A stretch of 64,000 nucleotides of DNA, taken from NCBI GenBank assembly GCA_016189905.1, contig JACPRP010000007.1:1-64000 (forward strand), read 5' to 3'. Positions 28,469-38,099 of the stretch are shown piece after piece. Position 1 is the stretch's first letter, and every line of letters starts with the position of its first letter. This stretch comes from Chloroflexota bacterium (GTDB lineage: Bacteria; Chloroflexota; UBA6077; FW602-bin22; JACPRP01). The notes below the pieces were generated by a model that did not search any database, was not told the origin of the DNA, and worked only from the letters and a program-made list of their open reading frames with translations. A program made the translations under genes and the position numbers.

Positions 28469-29962
28469 GTGAAGCTTGGCGAGCTTTTGAGCGCCATCGA
28501 CCAAAAAGAGGTCTGGGGCGCGACCGATATCGATATTCAGGAAATCGTTTTCGACTCCCGGCAGGCCAAGCCGGGGGCTCTGTTTATCGCCATACCCGGC
28601 ACACAGAGGGATGGGCACCTGTTCGTCTCCGACGCGATCGCAAGAGGGGCTGCGGCTGTGCTCGTCGAGCGGAAGCTCGCGCTATCGCCTGACGTGACCC
28701 AGGTCGTGGTTCCGGAGGCGCGCAAAGCCCTGGCCCTCGTGTCCGCGGCCTTTTACGGCTTTCCCGGCAGGAAGCTGCGGGTGATCGGAGTGACCGGCAC
28801 CGATGGGAAGACGACCACGTGTACGCTCATTGGCTCCATCCTCGAAGCCGCCGGGCGCAGGACCGGTCTGATCACCACGGTCAATGCCAGGGTAGGCAAC
28901 CGTTTGATCGATACCGGATTCCATACCACGACACCCGACCCGCCGGACGTGCAAAGATATCTCGCTGAAATGGTTGCCGACGGGGCTGAATACGTCGTAC
29001 TGGAAACCACTTCTCACGGACTGGCTCAGCATCGCACGCTTGGCGCAGAATACGACGTCGCCGTGATCACCAACGTCACCCACGAGCACCTTGATTATCA
29101 CCGCACTTATGACGAGTACCTCGCCGCCAAGGGAAGGTTGTTCGAGCAACTGGCGACCTCGACGCGCAAGCCGAGCACGCCAAAGGTCAGCGTGACCAAT
29201 ATCGACGACGCTTCGTACAGGTACCTGAAGCAGTTTCCCGCCGACGTGAAGCTGACCTACGGGATTTGTAGTCCAGCCGACGTCACGGCCGAAGGCATAT
29301 CGTTGAGCGGCAAGGGAATCCACTTCACGGCGGTCACGCCGCAAGGCCGGTTCGAGGCTCAAAGCTCACTCCTGGGAACGTTCAACGTCTATAACATACT
29401 GGCGGCCATCGCCGTCGGCGTGTCACAAGGATTCTCGTTCTCAGATATCCAGATGGGAATCCAGGCGGTGAAGGGCATCGCTGGGCGAATGGAAAGCATA
29501 GATTGCGGCCAGGATTTCTCTGTGATCGTCGATTTCGCGCACACCCCCGGCAGCCTGGAGCACGTGCTGGAGCTGGCCAGGACACTGACGGACAGACGTG
29601 TCATCGTGGTCTTCGGCTGCGCCGGGCTCCGTGACAGGGAGAAGCGACCATTGATGGGGGAGGTGGCCGGGCGGCTGGCTGATGTCACGGTCGTCACGGC
29701 CGAGGACCCGCGCACGGAGAGGCTGGAGGCGATCATAGATCAAATTGCGTCGGGCCTGGAAAAGGCGGGCCGCCGCGAGGGGATAGACTATTTCAAGATC
29801 GGCGATCGAGCACAGGCTATCGAGTTTGGGGTGAGCACCGCGCAGACAGGCGACCTGGTAATCATAACTGGCAAGGGGCACGAGAGATCGATGTGCTTCG
29901 GCGAGACCGAATACCCTTGGAGCGACCAGGACGCTGCGAGGAAAGCACTCGGCTGCAAGTGA
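28469..29962 (+). CDS. murE: UDP-N-acetylmuramyl-tripeptide synthetase
   Basis: GVTGTDGKTTTCTL; TTTPDPPDVQRYLAEMVADGAEYVVLETTSHGL; VDFAHTPGSLEHVL. Confidence 0.95.
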   Translation: MKLGELLSAIDQKEVWGATDIDIQEIVFDSRQAKPGALFIAIPGTQRDGHLFVSDAIARGAAAVLVERKLALSPDVTQVVVPEARKALALVSAAFYGFPGRKLRVIGVTGTDGKTTTCTLIGSILEAAGRRTGLITTVNARVGNRLIDTGFHTTTPDPPDVQRYLAEMVADGAEYVVLETTSHGLAQHRTLGAEYDVAVITNVTHEHLDYHRTYDEYLAAKGRLFEQLATSTRKPSTPKVSVTNIDDASYRYLKQFPADVKLTYGICSPADVTAEGISLSGKGIHFTAVTPQGRFEAQSSLLGTFNVYNILAAIAVGVSQGFSFSDIQMGIQAVKGIAGRMESIDCGQDFSVIVDFAHTPGSLEHVLELARTLTDRRVIVVFGCAGLRDREKRPLMGEVAGRLADVTVVTAEDPRTERLEAIIDQIASGLEKAGRREGIDYFKIGDRAQAIEFGVSTAQTGDLVIITGKGHERSMCFGETEYPWSDQDAARKALGCK

Positions 29963-29980
29963 TTTTGACGAGGGAGTATT

Positions 29981-31084
29981 ATGAAGGTCTCGTTTCCCCA
30001 CATGGGGCAGGTCTGGGTCGCATTGAAGACCTTATTCGATAAGAACGGGGTGGAGTGCATCGTGCCCCCGAAGTGCAGCAAGCGAACGCTTTCGCTGGGC
30101 ACGCAATACTCTCCAGGCTGGGTTTGCATGCCCTATAAGACCATCCTGGGCAACTATCTGGAGGCGCTCGAGCTTGGTGCGGATACGCTGATCGGCGTCG
30201 CTGGACCAGGTCTTTGCCGTCTCGGCTATTACGCGAAGGTACACGAGCAGATCCTGCGGGAGCTTGGCTACGACTTCAAGATGTATACCTTCGACTGGCA
30301 GGAAAAACAGATCGTGGGGCTCGCCACGTTCATCAAGACACTCCTGCAGGAGAACTCCTGGCGCAAGATCGCCGGAGACATCAAGTTCGGGCTCACACAG
30401 CTTTTCTATCTCGACGACATCGAGCGATACACCCACGTCATCCGGCCAAGGGAGAAAGAGCAGGGCGCGACGAGCAAGATATGGAGCACAGTCGGCGATC
30501 GCATCTGCGCGGCCCACGATCCAAAGACCTTGAAGAACACTAAGAAGCAGATAATGGATGAGCTTAACGCCATCGAACAGATTCCCGGCATTCGCCCGCT
30601 GCGTGTGGGCCTGCTCGGCGAGTTCTTCGTGGCTACCGAGCCTTTCATCAATATGGATATGGAAGAAGAGATGGGCAAGATGCACGTGGAGGTCACCCGC
30701 TCCGCCTACGTCAGCGACTGGGCCAAGGTGTGGCTGTTCATCGAAGCGTTGGGGCTCGGCCACGGTGAAAAAGTCAAGAAGGCGGCCCGTCCTTATCTCA
30801 CGCGCGACGTGAGCGGCGACGCGATACAGTCGCTTGGTGAGACCGCGCTGCACGCCCAGGAAGGCTTCGACGGCATCGTGCATATCCAGCCCTTCACCTG
30901 CATGCCCGAGATAATCGCGCAAAACCTGCTGCCTCAGGTGAGCCGTGACCACGATATCCCGGTTATGAGCATCATCCTCGACGAGCAAATGGGCAAAGCA
31001 GGCCTGGTCACACGCCTCGAAGCGTTCGTCGATCTGATGAACCGGCGGCGAATGACGAAGGAACGAGGGAAGAAGGTATCGTGA
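29981..31084 (+). CDS. Acyl-CoA dehydratase activase-related protein (2-hydroxyglutaryl-CoA dehydratase D-component-like)
   Basis: MKVSFPHMGQVWVALKTLFDKNGVECIVPPKCSKRTLSLGTQYSPGWVCMPYKTILGNYLEAL; Cys-rich BadF/DUF2229-like. Confidence 0.8.
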   Translation: MKVSFPHMGQVWVALKTLFDKNGVECIVPPKCSKRTLSLGTQYSPGWVCMPYKTILGNYLEALELGADTLIGVAGPGLCRLGYYAKVHEQILRELGYDFKMYTFDWQEKQIVGLATFIKTLLQENSWRKIAGDIKFGLTQLFYLDDIERYTHVIRPREKEQGATSKIWSTVGDRICAAHDPKTLKNTKKQIMDELNAIEQIPGIRPLRVGLLGEFFVATEPFINMDMEEEMGKMHVEVTRSAYVSDWAKVWLFIEALGLGHGEKVKKAARPYLTRDVSGDAIQSLGETALHAQEGFDGIVHIQPFTCMPEIIAQNLLPQVSRDHDIPVMSIILDEQMGKAGLVTRLEAFVDLMNRRRMTKERGKKVS

Positions 31085-31278
31085 AACTTCGAGTTCCTTA
31101 AGTCCGTTCGAGACAGATTTACTACGATATACCACCTGAAATCGTACCTGGCTCAATGGGCCAACACCAGAAGACGCTTTGCCGGTTCCCGGTTCATTGA
31201 CAATCGGCAGGCCCTTTGGTAAGCTAGAGGCGGCTGCAGCATGACTGGCTGCCTTCGCAGATTCTTCAGGAGGGAAAC

Positions 31279-32049
31279 GTGAGCTTCGAAAACATCCTAT
31301 ATGACAAGGGCAATGCCGTCGCCCGCATAATCATCAACAGGCCACCGTATAACGTTCTCGATATCAAGACGACCTCGGAAATGAACGTCGCGTTCGACGA
31401 CGCCAGCGGCGATAACGCGGTCAAGGCGATCGTCGTCACCGCGTCGGGCAACAAGGCTTTCTCGGCCGGCGTCGACGTTAGGGACCACTCGCCAGACAAG
31501 ATGGACGATATGCTGGCGAACTTCGACAAGCTTTGCTACAACCTGTTGAGCAGCGAGAAGCCGACGATTGCCGTCGTGAACGGCGTAGCGCTCGGCGGGG
31601 GCTGCGAGGTGGCCATCTCCTGCGATATGGTGATCGCCTCCGAGAAGTCGCAGTTCGGCCAGCCAGAGATCAAGGTAGGGGTATATCCTTCGGTCGCCGT
31701 GGCCCTCTTTCCACGCATGGTCCCCTGGAAGATCGCGCTCGAGCTGCTGCTGACTGGCGATAACATCAGCGCGGCCGAGGCTAAGAGCATTGGTCTGGCA
31801 AACGTCGTCGTCCCCGAAGAGGAGCTGGACACGGCTGTCGAGAAGTTTCTGGCGCGGCTGACCGATAAGAGCCTGGCGATCCTTCGCGCAACCAAGCGGG
31901 CCTACCTGCGGTCCCTCGATCTTGGCGTCAAAGATTCGCTGGATACCCTCGAGGACGATTACAAGAACGACCTAATGAAGACCGAGGATGCCGTCGAAGG
32001 GATCAGCGCCTTCCTGGAGCGCCGCAAGCCGGTGTGGCGAGACAGGTAG
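31279..32049 (+). CDS. Enoyl-CoA hydratase/isomerase family protein
   Basis: RIIINRPPYNVLDIKT; KAFSAGVDVRDH; VNGVALGGGCEVAISCDMVIA. Confidence 0.93.
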   Translation: MSFENILYDKGNAVARIIINRPPYNVLDIKTTSEMNVAFDDASGDNAVKAIVVTASGNKAFSAGVDVRDHSPDKMDDMLANFDKLCYNLLSSEKPTIAVVNGVALGGGCEVAISCDMVIASEKSQFGQPEIKVGVYPSVAVALFPRMVPWKIALELLLTGDNISAAEAKSIGLANVVVPEEELDTAVEKFLARLTDKSLAILRATKRAYLRSLDLGVKDSLDTLEDDYKNDLMKTEDAVEGISAFLERRKPVWRDR

Positions 32050-32087
32050 CCTGACTTTAAGCAGCTATTACGGCGTTTTGCGCTATC

Positions 32088-32174
32088 GTTCGTCCAGCGA
32101 CCGAGCTGGTCCGCAAGGGCGAGTTTCAAACCCGCCCCTACCTTGCCTGACAAAGGTCATCGCAAACCGCTCTA
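32088..32174. repeat. Copy of the right half of the MITE-like repeat (23143-23230)
   Basis: cgttcgtccagcgaccgagctggtccgcaagggcg.gtttcaaacccgcccctaccttgcctgacaaaggtcatcgcaaaccgctctag. Confidence 0.9.
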
Positions 32175-32296
32175 GCACCGCAAGATCGGGGCTGGACGGA
32201 GGAGCTGTCAACGGATTCGGGGAGCGGATTGAACGGATTGAAGGGTCTGACCCACGTAGCGAGCGCCAACCTCGTGGCACAGATCATAAATGAGTG

Positions 32297-32338
32297 AACG
32301 GACTGAGCGGATTGAAAGGTCTATCCGTTCAGTCCGTT
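32297..32338. terminator. Inverted repeat 16-bp arms (one mismatch)
   Basis: AACGGACTGAGCGGAT...ATCCGTTCAGTCCGTT between convergent genes. Confidence 0.6.
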
Positions 32339-32396
32339 CCTTGAGTTAGTTGACCGCTCATTCTGCAGCCAGCTTTGACATCATTTTGAGATGATC

Positions 32397-33224
32397 TTAA
32401 TGGTGATCGTGCTCGTCGGCGTGTGAATGGCGGTGCGCGTGCTGAATTGGCCCGTGACGGTGGAGATGCTGGTGCAGGAGGTTGGCCCGAACCAGTAGAT
32501 CGACGTCGTCCAAGATCGTCTGCGCATCGCCCTCGGCGATGGGCCTTCGCTCTTCGTCGCCGAAGACGATTACCCTGCTGGCAATCGTGGGAACGATGTC
32601 GAGCTCGTGCGTCGTCGCAATAATGGTTTTTCCGAGCCGGCCGAGCCCGGCGATCAGGTCCACGAGCACAGCCTTGCTGCGCGGGTCGAGATTCGCCGTC
32701 GGCTCGTCCATCAGTAAGACCTCCGGATCGATGGCCAGCACGGTCGCTATCGCCACGCGCTTCTTCTCACCACCACTCAGCTCGAAAGGGGCGCGGCTCG
32801 CGAGGTCCTCAACGCCCATAACGGCCAGCGCCTCTTGCACCCGGCGTCGCACCTCGTCTGGCGTCCAACCCAACTGCAGCGGACCGAAGGCCACATCGTC
32901 CCAGACGGTCGCGGAGAAGAGCTGGACGTCGGAATCCTGGAAAACGAGACCCACGCGACGGTGGAACTGCTGGGCGCGAGCCGGATCGTCGGCAATCCCG
33001 GTGACATCCTCGCCGAAGGCTTCGATTCGCCCGCTTACCGGGCGATGAAGGCCATCGAGTATCTTCAGGAGCGTAGATTTGCCGCAGCCATTGGCCCCCA
33101 GAATGACCACTTGCTCCCCGCGCCGAATGGTCAGGTCTACGTCCCGCAAAGCCGGGCAACGCCCCAGATAGGTGTGCGACAGCTTCTCGATTCGGAAGAT
33201 AGGGGTCTCGGTATTCACATTCAT
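32397..33224 (-). CDS. cbiO: Ni/Co ECF transporter ATP-binding protein, His-rich C-tail
   Basis: GANGCGKSTLLKILDGL; ELSGGEKKRVAIATVLAIDPEVLLMDEPTANLDP; tail HQHLHRHGPIQHAHRHSHADEHDHH. Confidence 0.92.
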   Translation of the reverse strand: MNVNTETPIFRIEKLSHTYLGRCPALRDVDLTIRRGEQVVILGANGCGKSTLLKILDGLHRPVSGRIEAFGEDVTGIADDPARAQQFHRRVGLVFQDSDVQLFSATVWDDVAFGPLQLGWTPDEVRRRVQEALAVMGVEDLASRAPFELSGGEKKRVAIATVLAIDPEVLLMDEPTANLDPRSKAVLVDLIAGLGRLGKTIIATTHELDIVPTIASRVIVFGDEERRPIAEGDAQTILDDVDLLVRANLLHQHLHRHGPIQHAHRHSHADEHDHH

Positions 33225-34051
33225 GCCAGACCTCGATCCAAAAGCATTGTGCTGGCGACGAAGACGACGACGAGCCCGAGGAGAAGCCAGTCACGGTCAG
33301 CCATACGGAACTCCGCCAGGGTCTTGATCTCGCCGGTAAAGCCACGGGATACCATCGCCTGATAAACGTCCTCGCTCATCTTGAATGACTTGTTGACAAG
33401 GACGCCAGTCGTGCTCGCGATCCAACGGCGCTGTTCTCTTCCCTCGATCGGGCCCACCGTGCGGCTCGCGCGCGCGAGGAACAGCCCGTTGACCGCGTGC
33501 AACAACAGAAAGAGATACCGATACGTCATCCCGAAGACGACGATGAACGCATCCGGGACGTGGAGGATACGCAGCGACTTCAACAGATCCGTCCAGCGGG
33601 TGGTCAGCACCAGGAGGAGCCCCAGGGAGACCGAGGTGCCGGCCCTGACAACCAGCAGGATGGCGCTGGATAAGCCATTGTCGCTAACGGCAATTTGCAT
33701 GTCGCCTAACGTCCCGACGGTCAAAAGCGCGCGCCCGGGCATGGTAAACACCGTCGGCAAGGCCACAATCGCCGCGAAGAGCGGCATGCCAAGCCAGACC
33801 CCTTTGAGCAGCACCGAGGACGGGAGAAGGGAAAGCCGCGCAAACAGTAATGATACCAAGTACACCCCGATGACGACAACCAGGTGCCGTGCCGTGCTCG
33901 CGGCCAGAAGCAAAAGGATCACCATCGCCAGCTTCGCGCGAGGGTCGGTCCCCTGCAGCAATCCGGGGAATCGAGCGTGTTCAGCGCTAAATACTGTTCG
34001 CTCTACCGTCTGGGATATTCCAGATATCGTCTTAGGAATAAAACTACTCAA
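33221..34051 (-). CDS. cbiQ: Ni/Co ECF transporter transmembrane protein CbiQ
   Basis: DPRAKLAMVILLLLAAS; MTYRYLFLLLHAVNGLFLARASRTV; TTG start overlaps cbiM stop (TTGA). Confidence 0.9.
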   Translation of the reverse strand: MSSFIPKTISGISQTVERTVFSAEHARFPGLLQGTDPRAKLAMVILLLLAASTARHLVVVIGVYLVSLLFARLSLLPSSVLLKGVWLGMPLFAAIVALPTVFTMPGRALLTVGTLGDMQIAVSDNGLSSAILLVVRAGTSVSLGLLLVLTTRWTDLLKSLRILHVPDAFIVVFGMTYRYLFLLLHAVNGLFLARASRTVGPIEGREQRRWIASTTGVLVNKSFKMSEDVYQAMVSRGFTGEIKTLAEFRMADRDWLLLGLVVVFVASTMLLDRGLA

Positions 34052-35073
34052 GGCTCCCGCCGTGCCAGAATCATACGAACGGCAAACAAAGACACAAAAA
34101 TCAGGCCAACCCCTATGATGGCCGACAAGACGTAGGCAGGTGCGGTATCGAGGAAGGCCCCTCCGCTTCCACTGCCTGGCAACTGATAGTCGGCAAAGGG
34201 AGCATACCGCCACAACCCGCCAAGCGCATTGAGCCCTGTCGGAGCATAACCGACCAGTCCCCGCAATTCATTGGCGTTCCATTCGCCGAACGCCCCTCCC
34301 GAGGCAACTAGTCCGAGCGGCGTCAGCGCCGCGACCAGCGCAACCGCGACCAGCAGACCACGTGCGCCTCGCCAACCGTGCCGCGAGCCTGTATCGGCAC
34401 GTGCATCGTCAGGTAGAAGGTGAGGGTACGCCCGCAGCAGATAGGCGACGGCCAGACCCGTCAGAAGCGCCTCGGCAGCGCCGGCGATGGTTGCGTCGGC
34501 CAGCGCAACGGCCGGCACGGCCACGCTGAGTCCGTAAGGGTTATATAGAGCCTGCCCGTTCACGCTCCAGAAAATCGGCTGAATTCCCAGCTCTACGCCA
34601 GCCAGAAGACCGGCCGTGTTGAGTCCGACGTAGGCGCCGACGCCCGCGGCAATCGCCCGGCGCCTGGGACTCGGGACACCACCTTTGCAAAGCAGGCGAT
34701 AGACCGCGTGTCCTGTCAGCGGCAACACGATGGCCAGATTGAACGCGTTTGCGCCCAGCGTGGTTATTCCACCGTCGCCAAAAAACAGGGCCTGAATCGC
34801 CAGCGTGACTGACATCCCGATGATGCTCGGCCAGGGTCCCAGGACAATGGCCATCAAGGTTCCACCCACCGCGTGCGCCGTAGTGCCGCCGGGAATCGGG
34901 ATATTCAGCATCTGAATCGTGAAGCTGAAGGCGGCGAAAATGGACAACAAGGGCACCATTCTCGTGCTGATTCCCTGCTTCATCCGCTGGCTGGCTTTAT
35001 ACCAGAAAGGCACTGCCGCACCGTAGAGCGCTATGCAGGTCGTTGGGCTCAGATAACCGTCAGGGATATGCAC
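34048..35073 (-). CDS. cbiM: CbiM/PDGLE-domain (CbiMN-like) Ni/Co transport protein
   Basis: MHIPDGYLSPTTCIALYGAAVPFW; GGTTAHAVGGTL; FFGDGGITTLGANAFNLA; C-terminal PDGLE-like region. Confidence 0.93.
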   Translation of the reverse strand: MHIPDGYLSPTTCIALYGAAVPFWYKASQRMKQGISTRMVPLLSIFAAFSFTIQMLNIPIPGGTTAHAVGGTLMAIVLGPWPSIIGMSVTLAIQALFFGDGGITTLGANAFNLAIVLPLTGHAVYRLLCKGGVPSPRRRAIAAGVGAYVGLNTAGLLAGVELGIQPIFWSVNGQALYNPYGLSVAVPAVALADATIAGAAEALLTGLAVAYLLRAYPHLLPDDARADTGSRHGWRGARGLLVAVALVAALTPLGLVASGGAFGEWNANELRGLVGYAPTGLNALGGLWRYAPFADYQLPGSGSGGAFLDTAPAYVLSAIIGVGLIFVSLFAVRMILARREP

Positions 35074-35085
35074 TGTCTGGGCTCC

Positions 35086-35523
35086 TTAGCTCTGGCACTG
35101 CCTACAATTGCCGAAGATCGCCATGTGGCGTTCACAGGCTTTGAAATTATAGCGCTTCCTCAACGCTTCCCACAACGGCTCAAGTTCCTGCTCGTCAAGA
35201 TCGACGATCCCACCGCAGCGCTGGCAGACCAGATGGTGATGATGAGCCTCGTCAGCGCGATGATACTGCACCCTGCCCGCCCCGAGGTCGGACTTCGTAA
35301 TCAGCCCGATCTCTTGCAGCAGGTCGAGAGTCCGATAGATGGTCGAGAAACTGATGCGGGGGAACTGAGCGCGAACGCTGGCGAAGATGTCGTCGGCGCT
35401 AACGTGCCCTCGGCTCTCGTCCACCGCCCGCAAAACAAACATTCTCTGCGGCGTCATTCGATAGCCCAGTTTCTCCAGAGATCTGGTCGTGTCGGCTAAG
35501 CTTCTATCCAACTCTAACTCCAA
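35086..35523 (-). CDS. Fur-family metalloregulator, first gene of cbiMQO operon
   Basis: LEKLGYRMTPQRMFVLRAVDESRGHVSADDIFASVR; STIYRTLDLLQEIGLI; ADEAHHHHLVCQRCGGI; start inferred. Confidence 0.92.
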   Translation of the reverse strand: MELELDRSLADTTRSLEKLGYRMTPQRMFVLRAVDESRGHVSADDIFASVRAQFPRISFSTIYRTLDLLQEIGLITKSDLGAGRVQYHRADEAHHHHLVCQRCGGIVDLDEQELEPLWEALRKRYNFKACERHMAIFGNCRQCQS

Positions 35524-35572
35524 ACAAAACAGCCATGCCCACGAGCGATATATTACTACACTTCGGCGATAA

Positions 35573-35604
35573 ATGCAACTATTTGCAATTGCTAACATTT
35601 GCAA
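35573..35604. promoter_or_regulatory. Tandem operator: two imperfect inverted repeats WTGCWA-N4-TTGCAA
   Basis: ATGCAACTATTTGCAA directly followed by TTGCTAACATTTGCAA, in divergent intergenic region upstream of fur-cbiMQO. Confidence 0.65.
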
Positions 35605-35662
35605 CACCACAGATTATGCAGAAATCAAAACAATGTGCTATCATTGCGGCGGAAACGGGGGG

Positions 35663-36157
35663 ATGATGGTGAATTTGATGAGGTATACAATCGTCGAGAC
35701 AACTGGCGCCGTCAGCTTTATCGCCGATTGCCATGCGCTTTCTGCCCTGGTCGCTGCCTGCGCGGAAGGAGCTGACAGCCTTGAGGATTTGCTTGACTAC
35801 GCGGAACGTTATGACAAACGATTGAAGCAGTACGTGACCAGCGGCCTCGCCGTCTTTGACGAGCACAATGCCAACGGGAACTACACGGCGATTCACCAGG
35901 CCATAGAGTTCTGTTTACCGCACGAGGTTCCAGTCTTCCGCATCGTGGACGACAAGACAAGACAGGCCAGCCTGCAATCAGTCAAAGCAGGCGCCATCAT
36001 CTTCAATCTGCACGATCGCCGCATCGTTCAGATTCAGAATACATATTCAGAGATTCAGCGCAAAGGCAAGGTGCGGATTCACGACGGCAACAGGCTAACC
36101 AGCAAGGTATACCCCTACGAGCTGCCGGCGGAGTGGTCCGTGGTGCCTAGAATGTAA
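35663..36157 (+). CDS. Conserved hypothetical protein, divergent from fur
   Basis: ORF with upstream GGAAACGGGGGG; no recognised domain. Confidence 0.6.
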   Translation: MMVNLMRYTIVETTGAVSFIADCHALSALVAACAEGADSLEDLLDYAERYDKRLKQYVTSGLAVFDEHNANGNYTAIHQAIEFCLPHEVPVFRIVDDKTRQASLQSVKAGAIIFNLHDRRIVQIQNTYSEIQRKGKVRIHDGNRLTSKVYPYELPAEWSVVPRM

Positions 36158-36162
36158 CTCCC

Positions 36163-36831
36163 TCAGGCCGTTTGATACCCCAGCTTAGCCAGAAGATGTC
36201 GGGGATTCTCTTCCAGCGTCCGCGCCACCTCAGCCGCGTCGAGCCCAGCCCCTTGAGCCACCTTGGCGGCAAACGATGGGGTCAGGAAGTCTTTCGGCTC
36301 GTGAGAATCGCTGTCCACCAGGAACCTCACACCGGCCTCGCGCCCGACACGGGCGACGTGGCCGTTTGTATAACAGTGCCCTTTGCGCCCGCTGATCTCG
36401 ATAAAAACTCCGTTGGTCGCGGCCGTCGCCGCCACTTCGGCGGTAAGGAGTCCTGGATGCGCCAGGATATCGACATCTCCGCACGTCACCGCCGCCAGGT
36501 TCGTGCCGGGCTCGACCGGCTCGACGATGGTTTCGCCGTGCACAACCACTATTTTCGCCCCGTGCTCGCGAGCAAACCGCGCCACCTCGGCGATGCCTGG
36601 GGACGGTACGTGCGTGAGCTCGACGCCGGGAATCGCGATGATATTCCAGTGGCGCGCGCAGAACTCGCATTCCTCGATAACCTGCGCCAGCACCTGGGCG
36701 CAATTCCCCGGCCCCACGTGGTCGGTGATGGCTATCGCCCGGTACCCGTAAACCACGGCGTGCCTCAACACCTCGACCGGCGACAAGACACCATCGCTCA
36801 AAAAGCTATGCGTGTGGAAATCGTATACCAT
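36163..36831 (-). CDS. PHP-domain phosphoesterase (histidinol-phosphatase-like)
   Basis: DFHTHSFLSDGVLSPVEVLRHAVVYGYRAIAITDHVG. Confidence 0.88.
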   Translation of the reverse strand: MVYDFHTHSFLSDGVLSPVEVLRHAVVYGYRAIAITDHVGPGNCAQVLAQVIEECEFCARHWNIIAIPGVELTHVPSPGIAEVARFAREHGAKIVVVHGETIVEPVEPGTNLAAVTCGDVDILAHPGLLTAEVAATAATNGVFIEISGRKGHCYTNGHVARVGREAGVRFLVDSDSHEPKDFLTPSFAAKVAQGAGLDAAEVARTLEENPRHLLAKLGYQTA

Positions 36832-36935
36832 CGAATGTTCTCCTAGCGCATCATTGAGAAGACCGCTCGGCGGTTAGCTCGGCCAGATCGCTCTAAGCCG
36901 GCTCAACTGCCAGCCGTTGAATAAAATAACAGAAA

Positions 36936-37393
36936 TCAGGTGCGGGTGCAAGGAAGGATGCCCGTGCTCGGATCGTAATGCCTCGCCCTGAAGTAGTACA
37001 GCCCTGCATCGGCGTCGAACTGCTCGCCCGTGAACCGAAACTCGTTGGCCAGCGTGCCCGTGATCGACTTCAAGCCGCCGAAGGCGTCGTATGTATAGCT
37101 GAATATAACCTGGCCCGAGTAATCGGTCAAGTTCCTTATACCGCCGGGGTGCGGAACACGTTTCCGCGAGCGTCGTAGTCGAAGTAGGTGTTGGTGGCCG
37201 AACTGTTACGAAGGTCCTGGACACGGGTGAGATTGTTCTCGCTATTCCAGTATTGAGAGACTTTCTTGTCGTAGGCGTCGATGATCTCCATCACCCGGTA
37301 CTGGGTGTCGAAGCTGTAGGTCGTCGTCTTGCCCAGCGGGTCTCGACGCACGCGCCGCATTGGATCGATGCACGAGATAGGCGTGCCAGCCAT
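36936..37393 (-). pseudogene. RHS/YD-repeat protein remnant
   Basis: Two adjacent frames: DPLGKTTTYSFDTQYRVMEIIDAYDKKVSQYWNSENNLTRVQD..YFDYDARGN and YSGQVIFSYTYDAFGGLKSITG..NEFRFTGEQFDADAGLYYFRARHYDPSTG. Confidence 0.8.
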
Positions 37394-37746
37394 TCTCGTG
37401 AGCGCGGCAGAGCTCTTTTGAGGCCAGGAACAGGAGGGGCCAAAACAGGTTGAGCAATGCCATTGCGTTCAGGTTAACACGCCAGCCTTTGTCCGGCATC
37501 CCCCAAGCTTCCCGTTTGGTGGCCACCCATTTGTCCTATTGGTTCAGCACGTTGAGGTCGAGAGAGGCTCTTCACAAAGGTGTCCTTCAAGACCGCGTGC
37601 GCCCTGGCGAGAAACAGATACATCGGGACGGCGGTCCAAGAGGGTCGCGGACGCTTGACATCCTGCCGCGCATTATATAACATATAAGCGCCTGTTTAAG
37701 GGTCGAAAAACCGATCGACGTCGGGCTCAAGGCTGGGCAGACCACA

Positions 37747-38076
37747 GTGTTGATAATGGCGATGAAGGAGCTAGGCTCCTGTTTCCGAGCGCTAGCCGAC
37801 GCGAGTCGGTTCTGGATAGTCAAAGAGTTGTCTATTCGCGGCGAAATGAAGGTTTCTGACCTTGCTGGGCTGGTCAAGGTCAGCCAACCACTGCTTTCCT
37901 GGCATTTGCGCAAGTTGGAGCGAGCAGGACTAATCAGCACTAGAAAAGATGGCAGGCAAGTTCTCTGCTCGTTGAACCGGGCGCAACTCCGTCGATGCGA
38001 AACAGTGCTCTCCGAATTGGCGAGTTCAGACGGCTCCACAACTGTGCAGCACATTGGGACCGGCCGTGAGAAGTGA
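37747..38076 (+). CDS. ArsR-family HTH regulator
   Basis: [58 protein letters not shown]. Confidence 0.88.
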   Translation: MLIMAMKELGSCFRALADASRFWIVKELSIRGEMKVSDLAGLVKVSQPLLSWHLRKLERAGLISTRKDGRQVLCSLNRAQLRRCETVLSELASSDGSTTVQHIGTGREK

Positions 38077-38099
38077 ATTGCGAAAGGAGTTCTGGCAGG

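Noticed and set aside
37450-37683. ORFs 37450-37683 as transposase or toxin genes
   Set aside because: No recognisable motif; likely spurious frames in the RHS-remnant intergenic region.
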